Shown: positions 27,386 to 35,413, counted from the first letter of the stretch. The stretch is DNA of 35,634 nt from Clostridiales bacterium (GCA_031263985.1 JAISER010000011.1:1-35634); one strand, 5' to 3'. Translations and numbers: made by a program. Notes: generated from the sequence alone by a model not told the origin.

Positions 27386-27909
27386 ATATAAAACATCGCG
27401 TCAATTTAATTTCGTTAAACGACATCCATCACAACAAATTCCCGTCAAAACGTTCCAGCATCCGCAACAAATATATCAATTACGTAAAAACCCAGAGACA
27501 CAACGTTAATATACATTGTCTCCATAACATTCAACGTCAAAATCTTCAGCGTTCGCAAACGCCTCGCCAACATACATTGTCAGTCCAAAAACTCCCGCCA
27601 TCCGTCAGTCTCCAAATTTTCACGCAAAATCTAATTAGCCTTACAGGTAACCCCAACAATAGCTTCCGATTACTCCAACATAACTTAAAAACACGCCTTC
27701 GCTACAAAAAAACGCTTCACCGCGCCAGTTTTTATCTAAAACATAGGCGCGTCCTTAACTTTTTTTCAGCCTTTAATTTAATCATTTTCATACCTAACGC
27801 GCTATGCGGTTTATCCGATTAATACGTTATTTTTCTCGTATTATAACACATCATATTAATTATGTCTATTACAAAGTATTGAAAAGTTTCCATAAAAAGT
27901 TATAAATAA

Positions 27910-27944
27910 GCGTTAAATTTTTACATAGCGAAAAAATTTAATGC
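27910..27944 (-). terminator. AT-rich stem-loop after the flagellar genes
   Basis: Inverted repeat GCGTTAAATTTTT (27910-27922) with AAAAAATTTAATGC (27931-27944), three bases beyond the last stop codon of the minus-strand pair. The T-run is within the stem, so termination strength is uncertain. Confidence 0.4.
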
Positions 27945-27946
27945 GT

Positions 27947-28321
27947 TCACCTTCGCTTGTCCACAACGGCTTCCTCCGCGCCTTTATAACGTAAAACCGC
28001 GCTTTTCGAGCGTCTAAAGTCTTTCATCTCAGCCCTGAATTCTTCCGTCGCCAAGTCGCGCGAGACGTTAAGCCCGCGTTCCGCGAGCAATATAGCGCAT
28101 ATAAGAGCGTCTGTCTCCGCCGCCGCCTCATCCGGCGCGCCAGCGGCTTTTTCGTTAAGATCCAATATCTCGTTCAAAATCACTCTTCGTCTCTTTAAAA
28201 ATTCGGCGTATCTTTCAGCGTCTTCCGCCGAGTTTTTTTCATTTTCAGTCATACAAAGCATTTTGCGCAATTTTTGATTTTTTAGTCTGGAAATCTTCTC
28301 CATCCCAAGCTCATCTCGCAT
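27947..28321 (-). CDS. Small protein in the FliT position behind fliD
   Basis: 124 residues, highly charged, almost entirely helix-forming (E-N-E-K-N-S-A-E-D-A-E-R-Y-A-E-F-L-K-R-R). There is no signal peptide or membrane segment. Its ATG overlaps the fliD stop (TAATG), with GGAG seven bases upstream inside fliD, so translation is coupled. In Bacillota, fliD is commonly followed by fliS and by a small helical export chaperone such as FliT or FlgN; the size, helix content and coupling fit such a chaperone for the cap protein. I see no clear sequence signature, so the assignment rests on position. A typical fliS is absent from the window. Confidence 0.6.
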   Translation of the reverse strand: MRDELGMEKISRLKNQKLRKMLCMTENEKNSAEDAERYAEFLKRRRVILNEILDLNEKAAGAPDEAAAETDALICAILLAERGLNVSRDLATEEFRAEMKDFRRSKSAVLRYKGAEEAVVDKRR

Positions 28322-30522
28322 TATTTAGCTCCTCCCGCCGCGACGCCACCTAGCATGGACTGCAACGCCGCCATCTGCGAGTCCGCTTCCGCCACAGCTT
28401 TTTCCATAACTGAAAATTTGCGGTAATACTCCTCTTCTTTTTTCGCCAATCGTTCGCTCATACTCGCTAATCTTTCATCAATTTCGCTTATATTGTTATA
28501 AATCTCGCTGCCGCGGGCCACAGAGCCGTAACCGGTTTTTTTAGAGATAGCGCCATTCACGGAAATCGCCCCGTTTATCAAATCATTCAGCCGCTCAGCG
28601 ACGCCTTCTTTTTTTATATCCTTCACAACGTTTTTTTCTCTCTCTCCATATTCAGGATGCAACGTAAAAAGTTCCGCCACTTCTTCCGGAATATCATGAA
28701 GCGCTTTTCTAAGCTTTTCCTCATCAATTACAAGTTTCCACCCTTCGCGATAATCTCGCGACGGCGAAACCCCTATGTCGTAAAGAGCTAGTCTTTTACC
28801 GCTTGCAAGCGTCATAGAGGCGTACATCCGCGTCCTTGAGTCATTCAGAAAACCGTTCAATACCTCATCCCGGTAAAGCAACCCTTTTTTAGCTTCCTCT
28901 TCCCATCTTTCAATGTCTTTCTCGGACATCGCATCTCTCTCGTCGTCCGTAAGAGGTTCATAATAACCATATTCTCCGAACTTAGTCCTATTAGTCATAT
29001 ATTTCTCACGTACATTTTCAATTACATCGTTATAAGCGCTTACAAACTCCCTAATCGCCTCCAACGGCTTTTCAACGTCTTTCTCCACCGTTATTATAAC
29101 AGACTTTTCCGTCGTCGCGTTAAGCTTTATATTTACGCCGTAAATCGAAAACTCATTTTCAGGCGTTGACACAACATCTCCGTTAACGAACAAACGCGCG
29201 TCGAGCGGTTCTTTAGAAAGCTCAAGTCCAAGCCCTTCCAAAAACCTCTCACCGCCTTCGCCGAACTTTATCGCTCCCGCCGCGCCCTCCGACAACGATT
29301 TAAACTCCAAAACCCCTTTAAACTCGTCGTATTCGAGCCTGACGCCGGCGTCAGCCTTATTTACGGATTCAAACAGCTCCCCGACCGTTCCCGTCGAATC
29401 GATATTCACCGATTTTCCATTTATGACCACTTTACCGACTCTCAGCCCGCCGAACGTTTCCATTACCGTCCTGTCTAAATCCACCTCGCTCCTCTTTCCT
29501 GGAAAAACGCCAAAATCACGCAGCGCTCCTCCGCTTTTCACCGACATCTCTCCCATACCCGTCAGTTCTTCTATGACGCCTCCTTCAAAAGCGGCGTCCT
29601 CTTTCGCCCCTACAATCTCCAGCTTGACCTTGCCCGCGTCAGCTCCATCTTTTATCACCGAAAACGTCATCTTCGACTCAAAACCTGACGCCGCGACCGC
29701 CTCGTTCAATTTGCGCGTAACATCATCCGCGCCGTCGCCCGACGACACGTTAATATTAATCTCCTTAACCTCATCGCCCACCGTCACTTTTACGCGTTTT
29801 CCTCCCGGGCTAATTACGCCCGGCGCCTGTTCCGCGACCTTTAAGCCATTTCTCAGTTCCCCTTCCGAGAACTCTATAAAATGGCCTTGAGCGGTCTCGA
29901 TAATCAGCCTTCCGTTTTCCGACCGGGACTTTACTCTCATCTGACCGTTTTCCTGGCCAAAAACCGCCATTTTAGCGTTTAAAACGTCGCTCACCGTTTT
30001 CGCCGAACCGTCGTTTCTTAATAGTTCCGCTTCCTCTTCGCTGAAAATAATATCTTTGGGTTCCCCGCCGTCCAGCGACGCTTTAAAACCATCCCCAGCC
30101 TTCATCCTTGAAAAATCCATTTTGTTCGCTTCCGCCGTTACAACCCTCGAAATAGCGGTCTTACTCGCAAACGTATGCGCCGACGCCAGTCTCAACGCGT
30201 CTATCTTATAAACGCCTTCTCTCGCGTCGGAAAGCGCGCTCGCGGACACGCCCTCTCCACTGACCGAAACGCTTTTACCCGTATACGTTGACGCCAGTCT
30301 CATATTTGAGTCCGTATTCGCCATATCCATAAACTTCATTTGAAAATCTTTCAAAGTCGCGCCCACATCATTATAAGCCTCGCGCTTCCACTCCAACTTC
30401 ATTTTGTCCTTCTTCACCGCGTCATATCGCGCGCTTTCAGCTTTCATGGCGCGCGTGACGAGCGACTCGACGTCCACTCCTGACATGCCCGTTATCCTTG
30501 AAGTCGTTGTGTACAAACCCAT
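28321..30522 (-). CDS. fliD: Flagellar filament cap protein FliD
   Basis: 733 residues. The N-terminal domain has the FliD opening I-T-G-M-S-G-V-D-V-E-S-L-V followed by M-K-A-E and L-E-W-K-R-E-A-Y (about residues 10-55). The long middle is variable. The C-terminal domain (about 470-733) ends in a coiled coil (I-D-E-R-L-A-S-M-S-E-R-L-A-K-K-E-E-E-Y-Y), then a hydrophobic tail (M-A-A-L-Q-S-M-L-G-G), as in FliD_C. Five to ten copies cap the growing filament and help flagellin fold; it also can act as an adhesin. It is longer than the enteric protein, with extra mass in the outer domains. AGAGG sits just before the ATG, closely spaced. No other filament genes are near. Confidence 0.9.
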   Translation of the reverse strand: MGLYTTTSRITGMSGVDVESLVTRAMKAESARYDAVKKDKMKLEWKREAYNDVGATLKDFQMKFMDMANTDSNMRLASTYTGKSVSVSGEGVSASALSDAREGVYKIDALRLASAHTFASKTAISRVVTAEANKMDFSRMKAGDGFKASLDGGEPKDIIFSEEEAELLRNDGSAKTVSDVLNAKMAVFGQENGQMRVKSRSENGRLIIETAQGHFIEFSEGELRNGLKVAEQAPGVISPGGKRVKVTVGDEVKEININVSSGDGADDVTRKLNEAVAASGFESKMTFSVIKDGADAGKVKLEIVGAKEDAAFEGGVIEELTGMGEMSVKSGGALRDFGVFPGKRSEVDLDRTVMETFGGLRVGKVVINGKSVNIDSTGTVGELFESVNKADAGVRLEYDEFKGVLEFKSLSEGAAGAIKFGEGGERFLEGLGLELSKEPLDARLFVNGDVVSTPENEFSIYGVNIKLNATTEKSVIITVEKDVEKPLEAIREFVSAYNDVIENVREKYMTNRTKFGEYGYYEPLTDDERDAMSEKDIERWEEEAKKGLLYRDEVLNGFLNDSRTRMYASMTLASGKRLALYDIGVSPSRDYREGWKLVIDEEKLRKALHDIPEEVAELFTLHPEYGEREKNVVKDIKKEGVAERLNDLINGAISVNGAISKKTGYGSVARGSEIYNNISEIDERLASMSERLAKKEEEYYRKFSVMEKAVAEADSQMAALQSMLGGVAAGGAK

Positions 30523-30645
30523 CGCCTCTTTTATTTAAGTTTTTAAAACTATGACAAGTTAAAGCCTCACAAATTCACCGTCATTATAATATCCTATTAA
30601 ATAAATCCATTGACCGAAAAAAACCATGAAGGAGCGTCACTTTTT

Positions 30646-31245
30646 ATGGAAATAACGCCGAAAAAGTTTCCCTATGATATGTCCGCAATATCAAAAGACC
30701 AATTTGATAGCCACATAAAGCTTTACAACGGCTACGTAGATAAAGTTAACGAGATAACGAAAGATCTCTTCGATCTTACGCCGCCATTTCAGGCGAACGC
30801 TACCTACAGTAAGTACCGCGGTCTTAAAAAAGGCGAGACATACGCCCTGGACGGCGTAATACTTCATGAAGCGTATTTTTCAAACATGACCTCCGCGAAA
30901 ACATCGCCCGACGAATGCCTGCACAGGGTTTTCGACCAGTGTTTCGGCGGCTATGAAGGATGGGTCAACGACTTCGCAAGCTGCGCCGCAGCCGCCCGAG
31001 GCTGGTGCGTATTCTGCTATGACCAGCGCACGCGCTCATTCAGAAACATTCTTATGGACTCTCACGACGACGGCATGACATGTTTAGCTTATCCTATAAT
31101 CGTTCTGGATATGTACGAACACGCCTACTTCATAGACTACAAAACGGATAAAGCCGAGTATATTAAACGATTCATCGATGGCATATGCTGGCGCGCCGCC
31201 GGAAAAAGACTGAACAAGCTTGGCCGCGAAACGTCGATCGCCTAA
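30646..31245 (+). CDS. Fe/Mn-family superoxide dismutase
   Basis: 199 residues, the usual SOD length. Converts superoxide to oxygen and peroxide in the cytoplasm. The C-terminal signature L-D-M-Y-E-H-A-Y-F (153-161) supplies ligands Asp155 and His159; His74 (L-H-E-A-Y-F) is the second histidine. The N-terminal helix reads S-H-I-K-L-Y-N-G-Y-V instead of the classical H-H-x-x-H-H-x-x-Y-V, so the first ligand would be His23, one position off a gap-free alignment; the protein belongs to a divergent H-E-x-Y-F branch. I chose the ATG at 30646 because AAGGAG (30629-30634) is 11 bases upstream, whereas an in-frame TTG at 30610 has no site. It is divergent from fliD. Repeat element C begins immediately after the stop. 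Confidence 0.85.
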   Translation: MEITPKKFPYDMSAISKDQFDSHIKLYNGYVDKVNEITKDLFDLTPPFQANATYSKYRGLKKGETYALDGVILHEAYFSNMTSAKTSPDECLHRVFDQCFGGYEGWVNDFASCAAAARGWCVFCYDQRTRSFRNILMDSHDDGMTCLAYPIIVLDMYEHAYFIDYKTDKAEYIKRFIDGICWRAAGKRLNKLGRETSIA

Positions 31246-31345
31246 AGGCCTGTTCAAGATCTCCGCTTTGTCAGCGCCCTTTACGTACATTCTTCGAATA
31301 CGCGGCGTTCGCGCTTCCGCGTTTGGCTATGTTTCAAACTGAGTT
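31246..31345. mobile_element. MITE-like element, copy C (internally deleted)
   Basis: It begins right after the SOD stop codon with AGGCCTGTTCAAGATCTCC and continues through TTCTTCGAATACGCGGCGTTCGCGCTTCCGCG, matching copy A read in the opposite orientation with a deletion. The far inverted repeat is replaced by TTTGGCTATGTTTCAAACTGAG, which is the end of the second repeat family at 33119 and 33290. It is thus a truncated or chimeric copy. Confidence 0.65.
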
Positions 31346-31419
31346 CCGTATAAAATTGACCGACACAGGCCGTCTTATAATTATAGCGGTCAGGCTGTAA
31401 CCGTTTGGCCAACTTCCTC

Positions 31420-31428
31420 ATAATATAT
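31420..31428 (+). promoter_or_regulatory. Possible late-sporulation type -10 box
   Basis: CATAATATA fits the CATAnnnTA pattern of sigma-K -10 elements, with AC at 31401-31402 about 17 bases upstream, before the Gly/Cys-rich gene. The motif is short and AT-rich DNA gives chance matches. Confidence 0.2.
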
Positions 31429-31477
31429 CACATGGGAATATTTTCCTTAATCTTATCAACCATGAGGAGGAAACGTC

Positions 31478-31807
31478 ATGGATCATTGGATTACCAGCTT
31501 AACCGAAAGTATGCTTCGCTATATCGGTCAAACCGTTACAATATTCACCACAAGCGGCGGACTGTCGGGAAGCGGCTTCACGGGCGTTTTAATTTCCGTT
31601 GACTGTAATGTCGTAAGACTTTTATGCGATATCGGCGCTGCGCCGGCCTGCCCGATAGGCAGCGGATGCACAGGGCCTGTTGGCGACTACGGATTCGGCG
31701 GCTGCGGCGGCTACGGCGGCGGCTACGGCGGAGTCAACCCGCTTGGCGCCATATGCGTCATACCCACTTGCGCTGTAGCGGCGTTCACGCACAACGCTAT
31801 CGGTTAA
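31478..31807 (+). CDS. Small Gly/Cys-rich protein with a beta-rich N-terminal half
   Basis: 109 residues. The first half (M-L-R-Y-I-G-Q-T-V-T-I-F-T-T, S-G-F-T-G-V-L-I-S-V, V-V-R-L-L) has alternating hydrophobic residues that suggest a small beta-barrel, perhaps Sm-like. The second half is rich in Gly, Tyr and Cys (G-G-C-G-G-Y-G-G-G-Y-G-G), ending C-A-V-A-A-F-T-H-N-A-I-G. Six cysteines are present. There is no signal peptide. AGGAGG lies seven bases from the ATG, and a terminator follows. I recall similar uncharacterised clostridial proteins but no known function. The Gly-Tyr-Cys tail would suit a cross-linked structural layer such as a spore coat; this is inference. The neighbouring genes do not add evidence. 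Confidence 0.8.
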   Translation: MDHWITSLTESMLRYIGQTVTIFTTSGGLSGSGFTGVLISVDCNVVRLLCDIGAAPACPIGSGCTGPVGDYGFGGCGGYGGGYGGVNPLGAICVIPTCAVAAFTHNAIG

Positions 31808-31818
31808 AAGAATTTGAA

Positions 31819-31848
31819 AATTAGGCGGATGTAATGTCCGCCTTTACA
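31819..31848 (+). terminator. Terminator after the Gly/Cys-rich gene
   Basis: AGGCGGA (31823-31829) pairs with TCCGCCT (31837-31843), loop of seven bases, then TTACAT. The A-rich 5' side allows further pairing. It begins about 12 bases after the stop codon. Confidence 0.65.
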
Positions 31849-31866
31849 TATTCAAGCGCGTTCCAT

Positions 31867-32010
31867 GAACTTGTTCAAGATCTCCGTTTCGCGTCTTTCC
31901 GTCTCATTTTGTCAGCGCTCTTCGCCTATATTCTTTGAATACGCGGCCTTCGCGTTTGGCAAAAAAACGAGCGCGGAAATCCGCCAAAAGCGAGATCTTG
32001 AACAGGCTCT
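31867..32010. mobile_element. MITE-like element, copy D (near full length)
   Basis: The left end has CTTGTTCAAGATCTC (31870-31884) and the right end GAGATCTTGAACAGGCTCT (31992-32010), an inverted pair matching copy A in reverse orientation. The interior shares TCCGTCTCATTTTGTCAGCGC and a run through ATTCTTTGAATACGCGGC. It is 144 bases, about 20 shorter than copy A. The small open frames across it are artefacts of the element. Confidence 0.75.
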
Positions 32011-32048
32011 AAAAGTTGGCGTTTGTTTTTTCCGAAGGGCGGCGAATT

Positions 32049-33041
32049 ATGAAATTAAAGTGTAATGCCGTTTTCAGCGGCGGAGGCGTAAAAGGCGTGG
32101 GATTCGCGGGCGCCGTTACCGCTTTTGAAAACGCCGGATACTCGTTTCAAAGCGTGGCGGGCGTATCGGTCGGCGCCATAGTGGCCTCGCTTATAGCCGC
32201 CGGATATAGCGCCGACGAACTTAATAAAGAAGTGCAAAAGATCGAATATACAAAATTTTTGCGAAAAGGTTTTTTCAGCGGTTTCGGTAAAATAGGCAAG
32301 CTGATCAACAGCTCCATTTTCTACGGTTTATATAAATCCGACTACTTCGAGCATTGGCTGACCAAGCTTTTAGACGCGAAAGGCAAGCGGACCTTCGGCG
32401 ACATAAAAATCCCCTACCCCACGGACAACGTGAAATATAAGTTTCAAGCGATCGCTATGGACATAACCGATGAAAATATGCTCATCTTACCTGACGACAT
32501 CTCGAAATTCGGCGTTGACCCTGACTCTTTTCCCATAGCTAAAGCCGTGAGAATGAGCATGAGCCTTCCGCTTTACTTTGAGCCGTATACGCTAAAGCTT
32601 AATTCTCATACTCACGTCATAGTGGACGGCGGTCTTCTAAGCTCATACCCGATATGGCTTTTCGACTCATGCCAGGCGCCTTCCATACCAACGTTCGGAT
32701 TCAAAGTTTCCGACTTCACGTCGCCTGAGGCCAAACATCTTGAAGGCCAGCCGAAACCCGGCAACTTTATTAAATACAGCGAAGCGATAATATCCACGCT
32801 AGCGCGAGCGCATGACAAGCGTTATATTTCAGAGTCTCCCGGCGACGCTCAGCGCTCTATTGTAATACCGACCACGGTTAAGACTTCTTCCGGCGTCAAA
32901 AAGATAACGACGACTTATTTTAAAATAACGAGCGAGGAGAGCCTCGCGCTTTATAACAACGGTAAAAAGGCGGCCGAAACGTTTTTATCCCAATGGAATT
33001 TTGACAACTGGAAAAACGCTTATTACCCGAACAGGTTATAA
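32049..33041 (+). CDS. Patatin-like phospholipase
   Basis: 330 residues. The patatin catalytic core is complete: oxyanion-hole motif G-G-G-V-K-G (11-16), nucleophile elbow G-V-S-V-G with Ser40, and the dyad aspartate in V-D-G-G (Asp193). Such enzymes cleave acyl chains from phospholipids or other lipids by a Ser-Asp dyad. No signal peptide or membrane helix is seen, so it should act in the cytoplasm or be delivered by other means. I place the start at the ATG at 32049; an in-frame TTG at 32016 lies at the edge of repeat copy D and has no ribosome site. AAGGG lies about nine bases before the ATG. It is a single gene between repeat copies D and E and is followed by a strong terminator. The substrate is unknown. 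Confidence 0.9.
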   Translation: MKLKCNAVFSGGGVKGVGFAGAVTAFENAGYSFQSVAGVSVGAIVASLIAAGYSADELNKEVQKIEYTKFLRKGFFSGFGKIGKLINSSIFYGLYKSDYFEHWLTKLLDAKGKRTFGDIKIPYPTDNVKYKFQAIAMDITDENMLILPDDISKFGVDPDSFPIAKAVRMSMSLPLYFEPYTLKLNSHTHVIVDGGLLSSYPIWLFDSCQAPSIPTFGFKVSDFTSPEAKHLEGQPKPGNFIKYSEAIISTLARAHDKRYISESPGDAQRSIVIPTTVKTSSGVKKITTTYFKITSEESLALYNNGKKAAETFLSQWNFDNWKNAYYPNRL

Positions 33042-33057
33042 ACGTATAAAACGCGCT

Positions 33058-33082
33058 TAGAGCAAGATCTTAAACAGGCTCT
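33058..33082. mobile_element. MITE-like element, copy E (end remnant)
   Basis: AGAGCAAGATCTTAAACAGGCTCT at the 3' side of the patatin gene keeps one inverted-repeat end of the family (compare GAGATCTTGAACAGGCTCT in copy D). The rest is absent. Confidence 0.45.
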
Positions 33083-33118
33083 TATCTTAAGTCTTCAACG
33101 GCGCTTAACGCTGAACTA

Positions 33119-33196
33119 AGCCTAAGCCATAACCATCCAAGCGGTCTTTTCCACGCCCTGTTCGGCCATGTTTCAAACTGAATTTAATACAATTTT
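33119..33196. repeat. Second small repeat family, copy 1
   Basis: Begins AGCCTAAGCCATAACCATCC, then GTCTTTTCCACG, and ends TTCGGCCATGTTTCAAACTGAATTTA. It matches 33290-33390 along its length, with a gap, and its end matches the tail of copy C at 31321-31343. Confidence 0.65.
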
Positions 33197-33200
33197 ATGA

Positions 33201-33228
33201 CGCGGGCGGATCCCGCGATTTTTTTTTA
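33201..33228 (+). terminator. Rho-independent terminator before rnhB
   Basis: CGCGGG (33201-33206), loop CGGAT, CCCGCG (33212-33217), then A and a run of ten T. It would stop transcription from the patatin gene and isolate the rnhB operon. Confidence 0.85.
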
Positions 33229-33289
33229 TAGTTCCTAATTTCATATCGACATCAGCTTTTGCGTTATGTATAATATTTATACCAGACTC

Positions 33290-33390
33290 AGCCTAAACCA
33301 TAATCATCCGAACAGCCTTTTTCACGTTGCGCTTTTTCGCGAAGCCTCGCCCGATTTGGCTATGTTTCAAACTGAATTTAGCATAGAATA
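33290..33390. repeat. Second small repeat family, copy 2
   Basis: AGCCTAAACCATAATCATCC, then CTTTTTCACG, a stretch with CGCTTTTTCGCGAAGCCTCGC absent from copy 1, and TTTGGCTATGTTTCAAACTGAATTTA. It ends about 45 bases before the rnhB start, so it may carry or displace that operon's promoter. Confidence 0.65.
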
Positions 33391-33435
33391 CGGTTTGCGC
33401 CGCTGGATCGCAAATTGCCGGAGAGGAACCGCGCG

Positions 33436-34086
33436 ATGGATAAATCCGAATATGAAAGACTGGAACGAATGTACGTTTACGAGCGCGGACTGTTCGAAGA
33501 AGGCTGCGCGTCGATAGCTGGCGTCGATGAGGTGGGCCGAGGCTCTCTCGCGGGACCCGTCGTGGCGTGCGCCGTAATATTGCCAAAAGACTGTTTTATA
33601 GAAAACGTTAATGATTCTAAGAAGCTCTCATCTAAAAAACGCGTGGATCTGACGTCGTTAATAAAAGAGCGAGCCGCCGATATAGCTTTCGGTATGGTTA
33701 TGCCCGCCGAAATAGACGCGATTAATATTTTAAACGCCTCGCTTAAAGCTATGGAAATGGCTGTGGACAGCCTAAAAATGAAGCCCGACGCCGTGTTAGC
33801 GGACGGAAACCGCGGTTTGACGTTTAACGGTCGAAACCTCTCTATTGTAAAAGGCGACCAAAAAAGTCTTTCAATAGCGTCCGCCAGCATAATCGCTAAA
33901 GTCTTTAGAGACTCGCTTATGCGCGCTTATGACAAACTCTTTCCCGGCTACGACCTTTCCCAAAATAAAGGTTACGGCGTGAAGAAGCATATTGAAGCGA
34001 TCAAAGCTATAGGTCATTGCCCCATACATAGGATGTCTTTTCTTAAAAACATCCTCAATAAAAATGAGAACGGAAACGACGAATGA
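33436..34086 (+). CDS. rnhB: Ribonuclease HII
   Basis: 216 residues. Cleaves the RNA strand of RNA-DNA hybrids and removes single ribonucleotides misinserted in DNA. The catalytic set is complete: G-V-D-E-V-G-R-G (Asp31, Glu32), L-A-D-G (Asp123) and K-G-D-Q-K-S (Asp141), followed by S-A-S-I-I-A-K-V-F-R-D. I place the start at the ATG at 33436, nine bases after GAGAGG; an in-frame TTG at 33415 lacks a ribosome site. Its TGA overlaps the ATG of the next gene (ATGA), so translation is coupled. The order rnhB - DUF512 radical SAM - der places this as a core chromosomal block. Confidence 0.93.
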   Translation: MDKSEYERLERMYVYERGLFEEGCASIAGVDEVGRGSLAGPVVACAVILPKDCFIENVNDSKKLSSKKRVDLTSLIKERAADIAFGMVMPAEIDAINILNASLKAMEMAVDSLKMKPDAVLADGNRGLTFNGRNLSIVKGDQKSLSIASASIIAKVFRDSLMRAYDKLFPGYDLSQNKGYGVKKHIEAIKAIGHCPIHRMSFLKNILNKNENGNDE

Positions 34087-35408
34087 AAAATCACATTATA
34101 GAAGACGTGGAATCCGAAAGCATAGCGGAAGAATTAGGCATAACCAAAGGCGACGCGCTTGTATCCGTTAACGGACGCCCTATCGCCGACGTATTTGACT
34201 ATCGATATTTTTTACAGGAGTCCTACGTCGAACTGCTTGTTGAAAAATCCGGCGGGGAACAACTTCTGTATGAAATTGAAAAAGACGAATATGAGGACAT
34301 AGGGCTTACATTTCAAAAGGGCCTTATGAGCGAAGTGAAACGATGCTCCAACAGATGCTTGTTTTGCTTCGTGGACCAACTCCCTAAAAACATGAGAAGC
34401 CCGCTCTATTTTAAAGACGACGACGCGCGGCTTTCTTTTTTACGCGGAAATTACGTCACGCTTACCAATATGTCGGAGCGTGATTTTTCACGTCTGCTTT
34501 TTTATCGCCTTTCGCCTCTGAATATATCCGTTCACGCCATAGATCCGGATTTGCGCCGTTTCATGCTCGGCAACAAAAAAGCGGGCGAATTGGAAAATTA
34601 TTTACGGCGCGTAAGCGACGCGGGCATTGACATGAACTTTCAAGTCGTGCTGTGCAAAGGCGTAAACGACGGAAAGAACCTTGACAAAACGATAGAAGTC
34701 TTAAGCCGGTATATGCCTAACGCGAACAGCTTATCCATAGTCCCTGTCGGCCTTACGCGATGGCGCGGCGAATTATTTCCGCTTGAACCGTTTACAAAAA
34801 GAGATTGTTTCTATATAATCGAACAGATAAACGGATGGCGGAAAATCTTTTTGGAAAAATTCGGCTCCGCTTTCGTTTTCGCGGCCGACGAATTTTACGT
34901 AAAGACTCAAACGCCTATTCCTCCGTATGAGTATTATGGAGACTTTCCGCAAATTGAAAACGGCGTGGGCATGATGGCCTCGTTCGCGCGGGAGCTTGAC
35001 GACGCGCTAAAAAAATCAAAGCCTTCGCGCAAGGCTAAACATGTATCCTTAGTCACGGGAATGGCCGCGTTTGACTTCATAGCCAGCCAATGCGATAAGA
35101 TCGTTAAGAAATACCCAGCCGTTAAAATAAGCCCATACGCCGTTGAAAACCATGTTTTCGGCAAAGAAATAACCGTCTCGGGTCTTTTGACGGCCAGAGA
35201 CATAACGCGCCGCCTGGCGGGCGAAGACATTGGCGAAGTCACTTTGCTTCCGCGCAACGCCATGCGCGAAAGCGACCTCACGTTTCTTGACGACGTTACG
35301 CTGGACGAACTAAGCGCGTCCATAAAATCGCGCGCTGTCGCCGTCGATGTAAATGGCGCCGAATTCTTGCGCGCCATTATTAAAGATGACTATACAAACA
35401 AATCATAA
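34083..35408 (+). CDS. PDZ-like / radical SAM DUF512 protein
   Basis: 441 residues. The N-terminal 60 residues form a PDZ-like module (G-I-T-K-G-D-A-L-V-S-V-N-G). Then come three cysteines, C-S-N-R-C-L-F-C (Cys88, Cys92, Cys95), spaced C-x3-C-x2-C as for a radical SAM 4Fe-4S cluster, and the C-terminal DUF512 domain (G-V-G-M-M-A-S-F through V-T-L-L-P-R-N-A). This conserved clostridial family commonly sits directly before der; its reaction is not established, and a role in ribosome or tRNA maturation is only a guess from the company it keeps. It overlaps rnhB by four bases. Confidence 0.9.
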   Translation: MKNHIIEDVESESIAEELGITKGDALVSVNGRPIADVFDYRYFLQESYVELLVEKSGGEQLLYEIEKDEYEDIGLTFQKGLMSEVKRCSNRCLFCFVDQLPKNMRSPLYFKDDDARLSFLRGNYVTLTNMSERDFSRLLFYRLSPLNISVHAIDPDLRRFMLGNKKAGELENYLRRVSDAGIDMNFQVVLCKGVNDGKNLDKTIEVLSRYMPNANSLSIVPVGLTRWRGELFPLEPFTKRDCFYIIEQINGWRKIFLEKFGSAFVFAADEFYVKTQTPIPPYEYYGDFPQIENGVGMMASFARELDDALKKSKPSRKAKHVSLVTGMAAFDFIASQCDKIVKKYPAVKISPYAVENHVFGKEITVSGLLTARDITRRLAGEDIGEVTLLPRNAMRESDLTFLDDVTLDELSASIKSRAVAVDVNGAEFLRAIIKDDYTNKS

Positions 35409-35413
35409 AGACC

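Larger units (their letters stand above)
25884..27909. other. 2 kb non-coding, decayed spacer
   Basis: Between the surface-protein gene and the flagellar genes there is almost no plausible coding sequence. It holds a 35-codon frame with a good ribosome site (26473-26580), degenerate repeats rich in GCGTTAATCGCGCC (26950-27400), and otherwise AT-rich DNA broken by stops on both strands. The plus-strand open frames at 26276 and 27577 lack ribosome sites. Confidence 0.5.

Noticed and set aside
27577-27822. 81-codon plus-strand frame, and one at 26276-26476
   Set aside because: No ribosome sites; AT-rich non-coding composition; frames end in random-looking sequence.
29423-29890. 155-codon plus-strand open frame opposite fliD
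   Set aside because: Pro/Ser/Thr-rich antisense frame of fliD; no ribosome site and no domain.
32016-32048. TTG start extending the patatin-like protein by 11 residues
   Set aside because: It abuts the inverted repeat of copy D, has no ribosome site, and the patatin fold begins at the downstream ATG.
31865-32065. 66-codon frame spanning MITE copy D, and a 71-codon frame at 31185-31400 over copy C
   Set aside because: They consist mainly of translated repeat sequence.
33477-33890. Minus-strand open frame opposite rnhB, and a similar one at 34934-35377 opposite the DUF512 gene
   Set aside because: Both are antisense to genes with intact catalytic motifs and lack start signals.
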